Shown: piece by piece, positions 1-5,293 of the stretch
Layout of the letters: each line of letters begins with the position of its first letter
Position numbering within the stretch: position 1 is the stretch's first letter
DNA from: Candidatus Atribacteria bacterium
GTDB lineage: Bacteria; Atribacterota; Atribacteria; Atribacterales; Atribacteraceae
Direction: 5' to 3'
NCBI GenBank assembly: GCA_018056205.1
Contig: JAGPGC010000089.1
Coordinates: forward strand, 1 to 5,293
Length of the DNA: 5,293 nt
The notes under the pieces: model-generated
Seen by the model: only the letters and a program-made list of their open reading frames with translations
Told to the model about the DNA's origin: nothing
Database searches by the model: none
Program-made: the position numbers and the translations under genes

Positions 1-431
1 AAAAAGAAAAATTACAGCAGGAAAATGATGAATATAAGCGGAAAGTAAAGGAATTGACCCAATATGTGAATCGCTTAGAGGGAAATTTGGAAGAATGGAA
101 AAAGCAATTGGAGATTGAAAAAGAATTCATTCGGCGAGAGTCACAAATGCATTTAAAGGAAGCTCAGATTCGTGGTAACCGAATTATTGATGAAGCGTTG
201 AAAAAAAAGAAAGAAATCGAAATGAGTTATTCCGACCTTAAAGAAAAGTATCGGATTTTCCAGATTCGTTTTAAATCCTTACTTCAAACCTTTATAGAGA
301 GTATTGATTGGAAAGAACAACCACCGGCATTAAACGCACCTGAATCGGATGAAGCCAACCAAAATGAGTTTCATCCACCCGATGATGTCACCTTATTTTC
401 CTTTCAGGATTTGGAAGATGACCAAAAGTGA
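1..431 (+). CDS. divIVA: DivIVA-family coiled-coil protein, 5' end missing (partial)
   Basis: The reading frame is open from the left edge (first full codon at 3) to the TGA at 429-431, giving about 142 visible residues; the start codon and the N-terminal membrane-binding part lie outside. An internal TTG at 54 is only a nominal start, because the coiled coil already runs through the codons before it. The visible part is charged, Glu/Lys-rich coiled coil followed by the family's C-terminal pattern: an AQ.RGNRIIDEA segment, then EKYRIFQIRFKSLLQTFIES, close to the DivIVA EY..FR.RF..LL signature. The last 30 residues form an acidic, proline-containing tail. DivIVA proteins assemble at negatively curved membrane (poles, septa) and recruit division or cell-wall factors. 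The stop overlaps the lspA start by 4 nt (GTGA), so the two are probably cotranscribed. It could be a divergent paralogue rather than the main DivIVA; family assignment is fairly sure, exact role is not. Confidence 0.75.
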   Translation, partial: KEKLQQENDEYKRKVKELTQYVNRLEGNLEEWKKQLEIEKEFIRRESQMHLKEAQIRGNRIIDEALKKKKEIEMSYSDLKEKYRIFQIRFKSLLQTFIESIDWKEQPPALNAPESDEANQNEFHPPDDVTLFSFQDLEDDQK

Positions 432-937
432 TTAAATTAAAAGGGAGATATAGTCGAGGAAATAATTTTATAATATTTCTGACTAGTTTTTTGATATTTT
501 TAATGCTGGATCAAGTAACTAAATGGTGGGCAAGGGAAAATTTAGCTGACCGTTCTATACAGATTATTCCTGGATTTTTTGACCTTACTCTCAGAAAAAA
601 TGTTGGAAGTGCCTTTGGAGTTCGTCTCATAAATTCACCTGCCCATTTAATAATTACCCTGGCGATAACCATGGTATTTTTTTACTTTATGCTCCGATTT
701 CTTGATAACTGGAAGTGGTGGTTCTTTTTGGGGACCGGTTTGTTTTTATCTGGTGCTTGGGGAAATCTCATTGATCGCTTGCGCTTAGGATTTGTCATAG
801 ACTTTTTTGAACCATCGATATGGGCAACTTTTAATATTGCTGATGTAACAATCATCGCTGGTTTAATTTTAATTTTTATTCAAATTTGGGATCAGGGTTC
901 AGCAATTGAAGAAACAAAAAATCAAGATTTACGATGA
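428..937 (+). CDS. lspA: Lipoprotein signal peptidase (signal peptidase II)
   Basis: LspA is an inner-membrane aspartyl protease that cleaves the signal peptide of prolipoproteins just before the lipidated cysteine, after Lgt. The 169 residues match the usual length. Family blocks are all visible: DQVTKWWA (D28), NVGSAFG (N58; the usual second position is Ala, here Ser), GNLIDR (113-117 region), VIDF and FNIAD. By family knowledge the catalytic pair is D125 (VIDF) and D139 (FNIAD). Four hydrophobic segments fit the known topology: about 14-31, 70-91, 97-112 and 133-154. The start is GTG at 428; the first ATG (residue 26) would delete the first membrane helix, so GTG is preferred. A GGAAG at 413-417 lies 10 nt upstream as a plausible ribosome binding site. 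The gene overlaps divIVA by 4 nt and rluD by 32 nt, pointing to coupled translation. Confidence 0.96.
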   Translation: MIKLKGRYSRGNNFIIFLTSFLIFLMLDQVTKWWARENLADRSIQIIPGFFDLTLRKNVGSAFGVRLINSPAHLIITLAITMVFFYFMLRFLDNWKWWFFLGTGLFLSGAWGNLIDRLRLGFVIDFFEPSIWATFNIADVTIIAGLILIFIQIWDQGSAIEETKNQDLR

Positions 938-1853
938 TGAATTCTGTAGAATTGACATTTGGCTCCATAGAAATTTTCCGGATATTTCCCGATCAGCATT
1001 TTCAAAACTCATAAAACAAGGCTTTATTAAAAGAAACCAAGAAATTTTATACAAACCCAGTGGTGAAGTCCACCCCGGTGATATTATAGAAATCACCTGG
1101 CCTATTGATGCCCCACAAGTTTTAGAACCTCAAAATCTTCCTTTAGATGTTATATATCAAGATGATCATATAATAATAGTAAATAAAAGAGCGGGAATGA
1201 TAGTCCATCCAGTTCGTCCTTTCCAAAAAGATACTCTCATCAATAGTTTGCTTTTTCATGGCATTCAACTGTCCCATTATGGAGCGCCCCTGCGACCAGG
1301 AATTGTTCATCGCTTAGATCGGGATACCTCAGGTGTTTTAGTAGTTGCCAAGTCGGATCGTGCCTATCTCGAACTAATCCAAATGTTTAAAAATCGGATA
1401 GTTGAAAAGTATTATTTAGCTTTAGTCGAAGGACAGTGGAGGGGAGGTAGCCAACAAGTCGAATTAGCTATCCAAAGAAATCCAAAAATTCCTTGTCGGA
1501 TGAAGGTTTCAACCATTGGCGGGAAATCTGCTCTTACTGAAATTGAACCCCTAGGAATTGGTGATGCCTATTCTCTCTTATTGGTAAAACCACGTACCGG
1601 TAGGACTCATCAGATTCGGGTCCATCTCAGTTCTCAAGGGTATCCTATTATGGGAGACAAATTTTATGGAAGTAATCTCTCTCAAGATATAATGAAACGC
1701 CAAGCCTTGCATGCTTTCATCCTATCTTTTCCTCATCCAATTACTGGAAAAAAAATGTATTTTGCGGCAGCCTTACCTGACGACTTTCGGATAGCATTAC
1801 AAAATATTTCAAATTTGACGAACTTGGTCGGGGATGGTAGGCTTAACGGTTAA
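906..1853 (+). CDS. rluD: RluD/RluA-family rRNA pseudouridine synthase
   Basis: This enzyme family isomerises uridine to pseudouridine in RNA; RluD itself acts on helix 69 of 23S rRNA. The 315 residues hold an N-terminal S4 RNA-binding domain (about 14-65, with SRSAFSKLIKQGFI and VHPGDIIEI) and a catalytic domain from about 80. The catalytic block HRLDRDTSG spans 135-143, with D138 as the expected nucleophile, and KPRTGRTHQIRVHL spans 228-241. The TTG start at 906 is chosen because no ATG or GTG start is in frame before the S4 domain (the next Met is residue 98) and the frame is closed by TAA at 870-872. AGGG at 894-897, 8 nt before it, can serve as ribosome binding site. The frame overlaps lspA by 32 nt. 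The last 15 residues run past the usual family end and are antisense to the 3' end of rqcH. The exact target uridines cannot be read from sequence; a YlyB-type enzyme of unknown specificity is the alternative. Confidence 0.93.
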   Translation: MKKQKIKIYDDEFCRIDIWLHRNFPDISRSAFSKLIKQGFIKRNQEILYKPSGEVHPGDIIEITWPIDAPQVLEPQNLPLDVIYQDDHIIIVNKRAGMIVHPVRPFQKDTLINSLLFHGIQLSHYGAPLRPGIVHRLDRDTSGVLVVAKSDRAYLELIQMFKNRIVEKYYLALVEGQWRGGSQQVELAIQRNPKIPCRMKVSTIGGKSALTEIEPLGIGDAYSLLLVKPRTGRTHQIRVHLSSQGYPIMGDKFYGSNLSQDIMKRQALHAFILSFPHPITGKKMYFAAALPDDFRIALQNISNLTNLVGDGRLNG

Positions 1854-3533
1854 GTTTTTTTCATTTCGGAAGGTCATTTTTCCTAAGCCGGTACGAGGAA
1901 GAGTTTTTACATTTTTAATAGGTGTATACATTACCACTGCTGAAGTTTCATTCCGTATCGATGAAAAATAAGCGGCAATTTGGGCAGCTAAGAAAAGGTC
2001 TTCAACAACCGCTTCAGGTTGACTTGATATCCTCAATAAAACATGTGAACCAGGAAAATCTCTTACGTGGAGCCAATAATCGTCTCGTGTTGAAAGGCGG
2101 GTTACTAACCGGTGATTGGCTTTTTCATTTTTTCCAACGAAAATCAGGTTTTTTGAAGGAGTAAGGAATTTTATAATACCCGGTTCAAAAATTTCTGATT
2201 GAGCAATGTTCCTGGTATCTGATTCTTGGAAGGAAAGATTCTGGTCAAGATTTTTAAGTTCTTCCTCCAGGGCTTTTTTCCGAAATTGCAGTTCTTCTTT
2301 TTTCTTTTTTAAAATTTGGTTGCGGGTTTTTGATTTTCGATATTTTCGAAAGTAAATCTGCATGTTTTGATTTATTGAAAGACGAGGATCTAGGTCAATA
2401 AATAGGTTTTCTGGATCATTGGTGAGAATATTCGATACTAAAAATCCCTGAGGCTGTCTGTCAATGATATTCAATTGAGGATATAGTTTTAAAAGATTTC
2501 CTCGTATTAATAGTTCGGCAAGTTGGTCCTCTCCAAGGAAAGCTTGGTCCACATTGTTTAATTCTTCTTCAATAAATAGTAGCTCTTTTTCGATAAAATT
2601 CTTCTTTTTTCTTTTTTGATTTTGATAAATATGGAGCTTCCAAAAGGTTTGAACGAAATATTTTACCGCTTGATTGAGATCAGGAAAGTCATGGTGAGGA
2701 AGATTAGCATACTGATGGCATGATAACCAAAATATTCCCAGAGGAAGCTGGTCTATAGGAGAGTAGTAAACGGAAAAAAGAGAATTGTGGTGGAAAAGCG
2801 GTTGGAAAATATCTTGAAGACTGGCTTTTAAAAGAGGCTGAATATTACCAGCGTGGTTGGTTGCTTGGTTTAATAAGCTTTCTGCTAATATCGAGGCCAG
2901 GAAGGGTCCAACACCATCAAGATTTGTTAAAAGCCATTTTGGTAATTGATCCTTGAGTTGCAGAGTTGGAAGCTCAAGCTTTCCTTGAACCAAGAGGAGC
3001 GGATCTAAGGCATTTATTTTAGGCGGGGGAAGTTGATAGGGTTCTCCCACGATAATGGTACGGAAACGACTTTGATTAGCATTGACCGTTTTTTGGCAAC
3101 CAAGAATAATAGAAGAAGAGTCTTCAGCAGTAGTTAAAATACAGTTGGCATTTCTTCCAGTTAACTCACCGTAAAGATAAAAAAAATTTCTATTTTCCCA
3201 AATTTTTTGATTTTGAAAGGTTAAACGGATTACTCGATCCCATCCCATTTGTTCTAATCCAATAATTTTAGCTCCCACTAAGTATTTATTGAGGATTTGT
3301 AACCAAGCCGATTCTTTGATTTTGTTCATAGGTGGTTTTTGTTGGGTGTAATAGAAAAAACAAATTTCAGGATGGGTGGATAAAACTAAAAAACCGGTTT
3401 GGTGGTGGTAATGGATTTCTAAGCAAGTTTCTCGATTTTCGGTGAGGGTGATTTTTTGCACCCGCGCTCCCTGAATACGAGAGGAAACGGTTTCAATTTG
3501 GAAACGTAAGGGTATTCCTTCTAAGATTCTCAT
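1809..3533 (-). CDS. rqcH: RqcH / NFACT-family ribosome quality control protein
   Basis: RqcH (Rqc2/NEMF family, formerly annotated fibronectin-binding protein FbpA) binds stalled 50S-nascent chain complexes and directs alanine tailing for degradation. Taking the ATG at 3531-3533 gives 574 residues, the usual length. Numbered from that Met, the N-terminal NFACT domain includes GWDRVIRL, with D99-R100 matching the DR pair known to be essential in B. subtilis RqcH, and ELTGRNANCIL (123-133). A helix-hairpin-helix-like LDGVGPFLASIL follows near 205-216, then two Lys/Glu-rich coiled-coil arms (about 298-330 and 400-437) flanking FIDLDPRLS and NMQIYFRKY. The NFACT-R domain (about 450-565) has DYWLHVRDFPGSHVLLR. 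A TTG nine nt further upstream (3542) is also in frame, but AGGA (3547-3544) lies 1-2 nt from it and 10 nt from the ATG, favouring the ATG. The gene is divergent from yicC and convergent with rluD, overlapping it by 45 nt. Catalytic details are family knowledge; the assignment is firm. Confidence 0.94.
   Translation of the reverse strand: MRILEGIPLRFQIETVSSRIQGARVQKITLTENRETCLEIHYHHQTGFLVLSTHPEICFFYYTQQKPPMNKIKESAWLQILNKYLVGAKIIGLEQMGWDRVIRLTFQNQKIWENRNFFYLYGELTGRNANCILTTAEDSSSIILGCQKTVNANQSRFRTIIVGEPYQLPPPKINALDPLLLVQGKLELPTLQLKDQLPKWLLTNLDGVGPFLASILAESLLNQATNHAGNIQPLLKASLQDIFQPLFHHNSLFSVYYSPIDQLPLGIFWLSCHQYANLPHHDFPDLNQAVKYFVQTFWKLHIYQNQKRKKKNFIEKELLFIEEELNNVDQAFLGEDQLAELLIRGNLLKLYPQLNIIDRQPQGFLVSNILTNDPENLFIDLDPRLSINQNMQIYFRKYRKSKTRNQILKKKKEELQFRKKALEEELKNLDQNLSFQESDTRNIAQSEIFEPGIIKFLTPSKNLIFVGKNEKANHRLVTRLSTRDDYWLHVRDFPGSHVLLRISSQPEAVVEDLFLAAQIAAYFSSIRNETSAVVMYTPIKNVKTLPRTGLGKMTFRNEKNLTVKPTIPDQVRQI
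1842..1861 (+). terminator. Possible intrinsic terminator at the end of rluD
   Basis: CTTAA (1842-1846) and TTAAG (1850-1854) form a perfect inverted repeat with a 3-nt CGG loop, followed directly by seven T (1855-1861). The rluD stop codon TAA (1851-1853) is inside the right arm. The layout (short hairpin, U run, right at the operon's last stop codon) fits a Rho-independent terminator. However, the stem is only 5 bp and mostly A-T, and it lies within rqcH coding sequence on the other strand, so it is a weak candidate. Confidence 0.35.
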
Positions 3534-3543
3534 TTGTTTCAAG

Positions 3544-3547
3544 TCCT
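3544..3547 (-). promoter_or_regulatory. Ribosome binding site deciding the rqcH start
   Basis: On the minus strand the sequence TTAGGACTTGAAACAAATG places AGGA 10 nt before the ATG at 3533-3531. The same AGGA is almost adjacent to the alternative TTG at 3542-3540, too close to serve it. This supports the ATG, which also gives an N terminus (MRILEGIPL) that looks like the family start. Confidence 0.6.
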
Positions 3548-3554
3548 AACTTTG

Positions 3555-3583
3555 TTGACACCTTCAATTATATTAAATAATAT
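3555..3583 (+). promoter_or_regulatory. Near-consensus sigma70-type promoter for yicC-gmk
   Basis: TTGACA (3555-3560, perfect -35) and TAATAT (3578-3583, 4 of 6 to TATAAT) are separated by exactly 17 nt. Transcription would start near 3590, leaving a leader of about 95 nt before the yicC ATG. It is correctly placed upstream of a gene pair that has no other visible promoter. The perfect -35 with ideal spacing makes it the strongest promoter in the window. It overlaps the candidate -10 box of the divergent rqcH gene. Confidence 0.7.
3567..3572 (-). promoter_or_regulatory. Candidate -10 box for rqcH
   Basis: Read on the minus strand, 3572-3567 is TATAAT, a perfect sigma70 -10 box. Transcription would begin near 3560 and give a leader of about 27 nt that includes the rqcH ribosome binding site. 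The weakness is the -35 region: at 17 nt spacing the hexamer is ATAACT, a poor match, and a better TTGAAT (3599-3594) is 21 nt away. There is no TG extension. In such A+T-rich DNA a lone TATAAT can occur by chance. Confidence 0.4.
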
Positions 3584-3603
3584 TATTCCAGTTATTCAAT
3601 TGC

Positions 3604-3680
3604 AAGGTTGGCTTTCATTATTACTGGGTGTTATTAAAAACCTTAGCGATATATCCTAAAAAGAGTTTTATAAAAGGTGA
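3604..3680 (+). promoter_or_regulatory. yicC 5' leader with competing short pairings around the ribosome binding site
   Basis: AAGGTT (3604-3609) is perfectly complementary to AACCTT (3639-3644), with a 29-nt loop. ACCTT (3640-3644) is also complementary to AAGGT (3674-3678), which is the core of the yicC ribosome binding site AGGTGA (3675-3680). The two pairings are mutually exclusive, so the middle element could in principle hide or free the ribosome binding site. The pairings are only 6 and 5 bp, and no known riboswitch class is recognised, so this may be chance. Confidence 0.25.
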
Positions 3681-3684
3681 AAAA

Positions 3685-4557
3685 ATGAAAAGTATGACTG
3701 GGTTTGGTTACGCTGAAGGTGGGGGATTAATTGGGTTTTATAGAATATCTCTAAAAAGTTTTAATTATCGTTTTTCAGATATCAATTTACGGCTTCCCCG
3801 AGAATTATGTTTATGGGAAGAGAACATTATATCCTATCTCAAAGAACGGATTTCCCGAGGAAAGGTGGAGTTAAAGTTAACCTTTGAACCAGGCGAAGAG
3901 GCCTTTTCGGTTGAAGCCAATTCACTTTTAGCCAAAGCCTATTTGAAGGCTCTTCATAAATTGAGCAGTGATCTAAACCTTCCTTATGAAGCCGATCTTC
4001 GTGATTTAATGCAGGTGCCAGAAATTATAAGGTTGAAAGAGGATGATAATCGCTGGCAGGATGAATATCAACGATTTTTCCCGATATTTAAAGAAGCCGT
4101 GGAAGCTTTTCTGCAATTTCGTTTACGAGAAGGAGAAAAATTACAGAACGACCTTTTACAGCAGATGGAAAAATTAAGAGAACTGGTAGGTAGGGTTGAA
4201 GAAAAATCACAAAAAATTCCTGAATATTACCGAGAAAAACTAAAACAGAGATTAAAAGAAATTATCCCATCAGTTCCTATTAATGAAAGTTTATTAGCTC
4301 AGGAAATTGTGTTTTATGTTGATCGAAGTGATATCCACGAAGAAATCATTCGTCTTAATGCTCATCTATGTCGTTTTGAGGATATTCTTTCTGGTCAAGA
4401 TTCCATCGGGCGAGAACTTGAATTTGTGCTACAAGAAATGAATCGTGAAGTAAATACTATTGGTTCAAAAACTTCCAATGTCGAAATATCATCTTTAATA
4501 ATAGATATGAAAACAATATTAGAAAAAATGAGAGAACAAATTCAAAATGTGGAGTAA
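3685..4557 (+). CDS. yicC: YicC/YloC-family endoribonuclease
   Basis: YicC-family proteins are conserved cytoplasmic proteins; E. coli YicC and B. subtilis YloC have been reported as endoribonucleases, YicC being linked to turnover of the small RNA RyhB. The ATG at 3685 is chosen because it gives the family N terminus (MKSMTGFG) and has AGGTGA 4 nt before it; an in-frame GTG at 3628 would add 19 unmatched residues. The 290-residue product equals the family length. Its N-terminal domain runs to about residue 150, with NYRFSDINLRLPRE (27-40) and RISRGKVELKL (55-65). A helical linker follows. The C-terminal DUF1732 has SDIHEEIIRLNAHL (215-228), QEMNREVNTIGSK (250-262) and ends MREQIQNVE. Position 242-245 reads GREL where GRKL is common. 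It is followed 9 nt later by gmk, a linkage widely conserved in bacteria. The family call is firm; the physiological RNA targets are unknown here. Confidence 0.94.
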   Translation: MKSMTGFGYAEGGGLIGFYRISLKSFNYRFSDINLRLPRELCLWEENIISYLKERISRGKVELKLTFEPGEEAFSVEANSLLAKAYLKALHKLSSDLNLPYEADLRDLMQVPEIIRLKEDDNRWQDEYQRFFPIFKEAVEAFLQFRLREGEKLQNDLLQQMEKLRELVGRVEEKSQKIPEYYREKLKQRLKEIIPSVPINESLLAQEIVFYVDRSDIHEEIIRLNAHLCRFEDILSGQDSIGRELEFVLQEMNREVNTIGSKTSNVEISSLIIDMKTILEKMREQIQNVE

Positions 4558-4566
4558 AAGTTAATT

Positions 4567-5169
4567 ATGCCGGGCCTCCTTTTTGTTCTTTCTGGACCAT
4601 CTGGTGCAGGTAAAAGTACGGTAAGAAAAGCTGTCATGGAACGGTGTGATGGTTTGAAATATTCGGTTTCCTACACCACTCGGTCACAGAGAGAAGGAGA
4701 ACGCGAGGCAATTGATTATTACTTTGTAGATGAAGAAACATTCCAGCAAATGAAAGAGAATAATAGGTTTATTGAATGGGCTAAAGTTCATGGTAATTAT
4801 TACGGAACTCCACGTTTAAAATTGGAAGAAATGTTACAGAGTGGATATGATGTTATATTAGAAATTGATGTTCAGGGAGCTCTTCAGGTAAAAAGAAGTT
4901 ATCCCCAAGGAATTTTTGTATTTATTGCTCCGCCATCCTTAAAAACACTGGGAGAACGTCTGCGCAATCGAAAAACTGATCAAGAAGATGTAATTTATCT
5001 GAGAATGATGAATGCTTTAATAGAAATGAAGTTGATTCGGGATTATAATTATTTGATTATCAATGATATTCTCGAAGAAACCGTTAAAAAATTTCATGCT
5101 ATTATAATTGCCGAGCGCTGCCGTATCCGTTGGGATAATGACGAAACTCAAAAGCTTTTCTCGGAATGA
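4567..5169 (+). CDS. gmk: Guanylate kinase
   Basis: Guanylate kinase phosphorylates GMP (and dGMP) to GDP with ATP in the cytoplasm, feeding GTP and (p)ppGpp pools. The 200 residues match the family length. The P-loop GPSGAGKST spans 10-18; the GMP-binding segment SYTTRSQREGE (35-45) is followed by DYYF (50-53); FIEWAKVHGNYYGTP (68-82) and LEIDVQGA (98-105) complete the nucleotide sites. The lid region RLRNRKTD (131-138) and YNYLIIND (160-167) follow. Two usual glycines differ: the residue before IDYYF is Ala47-48 region (EA where DG is usual), and the lid reads RNRKTD rather than RGRGTD. The key Lys16, Arg39 and Arg42 remain, so activity is expected. The ATG at 4567 has GGAG (4551-4554), inside the end of yicC, 12 nt upstream. 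The 9-nt gap to yicC and lack of a separate promoter suggest cotranscription. rpoZ, the common next gene, is not found in the remaining 124 nt. Confidence 0.96.
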   Translation: MPGLLFVLSGPSGAGKSTVRKAVMERCDGLKYSVSYTTRSQREGEREAIDYYFVDEETFQQMKENNRFIEWAKVHGNYYGTPRLKLEEMLQSGYDVILEIDVQGALQVKRSYPQGIFVFIAPPSLKTLGERLRNRKTDQEDVIYLRMMNALIEMKLIRDYNYLIINDILEETVKKFHAIIIAERCRIRWDNDETQKLFSE

Positions 5170-5190
5170 TAGTTTTTAAGATAAAATAGC

Positions 5191-5219
5191 TTGAATACCG
5201 CCTAAGAGTACTATATTAT
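5191..5219 (+). promoter_or_regulatory. Possible promoter downstream of gmk
   Basis: TTGAAT (5191-5196, 4 of 6 to TTGACA) and TATTAT (5214-5219, 5 of 6 to TATAAT) are spaced by 17 nt, in the gene-free stretch after gmk. It would fire to the right into a transcript leaving the window, with a leader of at least 65 nt. The local sequence is very A+T-rich, so chance matches are likely. Confidence 0.35.
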
Positions 5220-5253
5220 GCTTTATTAATATAAATCCTACCTTTTATGGTTT

Positions 5254-5293
5254 TCTTCCCTGGTTGGGAGAGTTAGGAAGTTTTTTAATCAGG
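5254..5293 (+). terminator. Hairpin cluster with T run after gmk (terminator or attenuator candidate)
   Basis: CTTCC (5255-5259) can pair with GGAAG (5276-5280), which is followed at once by six T (5281-5286), as in an intrinsic terminator, although the loop is 16 nt. The same left arm extended (TCTTCC, 5254-5259) can instead pair with GGGAGA (5266-5271) with a 6-nt loop and one G-U pair. A third option pairs CCTGGTT (5259-5265) with AATCAGG (5287-5293). These are exclusive alternatives. It may end the yicC-gmk transcript, or act in the leader of the next gene; the window stops too soon to tell. Confidence 0.3.

Noticed and set aside
1922..2164. 80-residue + strand open frame inside rqcH
   Set aside because: It is fully antisense to the conserved NFACT-R coding region, resembles no family and has no clear ribosome binding site; it is a shadow frame.
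2285..2310. T/C-rich tract (ttcttcttttttcttttt) as a repeat or regulatory element
   Set aside because: It is simply the complement of lysine and glutamate codons in the RqcH coiled-coil arm; a similar tract near 2600 has the same explanation.
3534..3542. TTG start for rqcH, adding three residues
   Set aside because: The AGGA ribosome binding site is only 1-2 nt away from this TTG but well placed for the ATG at 3533.
3628..3684. 19-residue N-terminal extension of yicC from a GTG start
   Set aside because: The extension has no counterpart in the YicC family, and the ATG at 3685 has a good AGGTGA just upstream and yields the canonical MKSMTGFG start.
5212..5233. Perfect 7-bp inverted repeat TATATTA / TAATATA with an 8-nt loop
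   Set aside because: The stem is entirely A-T in A+T-rich DNA, has no following T run, and overlaps the -10 candidate; most likely chance.
5245..5292. Possible 3' end of a minus-strand gene entering from the right (15 open codons ending in TAA)
   Set aside because: Fifteen codons are too few to recognise a family or show coding bias; it would need sequence beyond the window.
5264..5293. Possible start of a + strand gene at TTG 5264 running off the edge
   Set aside because: Only ten codons are visible, there is no convincing ribosome binding site, and the product is not recognisable; it does not resemble the RpoZ N terminus.

Overview
The window is A+T-rich, gene-dense bacterial chromosome holding six protein genes, all recognisable housekeeping families. 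There is no sign of a phage, IS element, CRISPR array, tRNA or rRNA. The organism cannot be fixed from this sequence. The combination of a DivIVA protein, an RqcH/NFACT protein, YicC, low GC and frequent GTG/TTG starts suggests a Bacillota-like or other low-GC, early-branching lineage (Atribacterota is one guess). That is inference, not demonstration.

Left block (1-1853, + strand): the 3' part of a divIVA-type gene, then lspA (lipoprotein signal peptidase), then an RluD-family rRNA pseudouridine synthase gene. The three genes overlap (4 nt and 32 nt), so they look like one translationally coupled operon whose promoter lies left of the window. The rluD stop codon sits inside a short hairpin followed by seven T.

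Middle (1809-3533, - strand): a full-length rqcH gene (NFACT family, ribosome-associated quality control). It converges on rluD with a 45-nt coding overlap.

Right block (about 3534-5169): a 151-nt divergent intergenic region carries a near-consensus promoter on the + strand (TTGACA, 17 nt, TATAAT-like) and a perfect TATAAT on the opposite strand inside its spacer. Next come yicC (YicC/YloC endoribonuclease family) and gmk (guanylate kinase), 9 nt apart and probably cotranscribed. The last 124 nt hold no gene I can support, only a possible promoter and competing short hairpins next to a T run.

The gene order divIVA - lspA - rluD - rqcH - yicC - gmk is a condensed version of an order known from Bacillus subtilis (divIVA-ileS-lspA-ylyB, then further along yloA-yloB-yloC-remA-gmk). 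The theme is cell pole/division, envelope lipoproteins, ribosome modification, rescue of stalled nascent chains, RNA turnover and GMP phosphorylation. I find no previously undescribed system. The points most worth a second look are the overlapping divergent promoters, the leader of yicC, and the gene-order compression.
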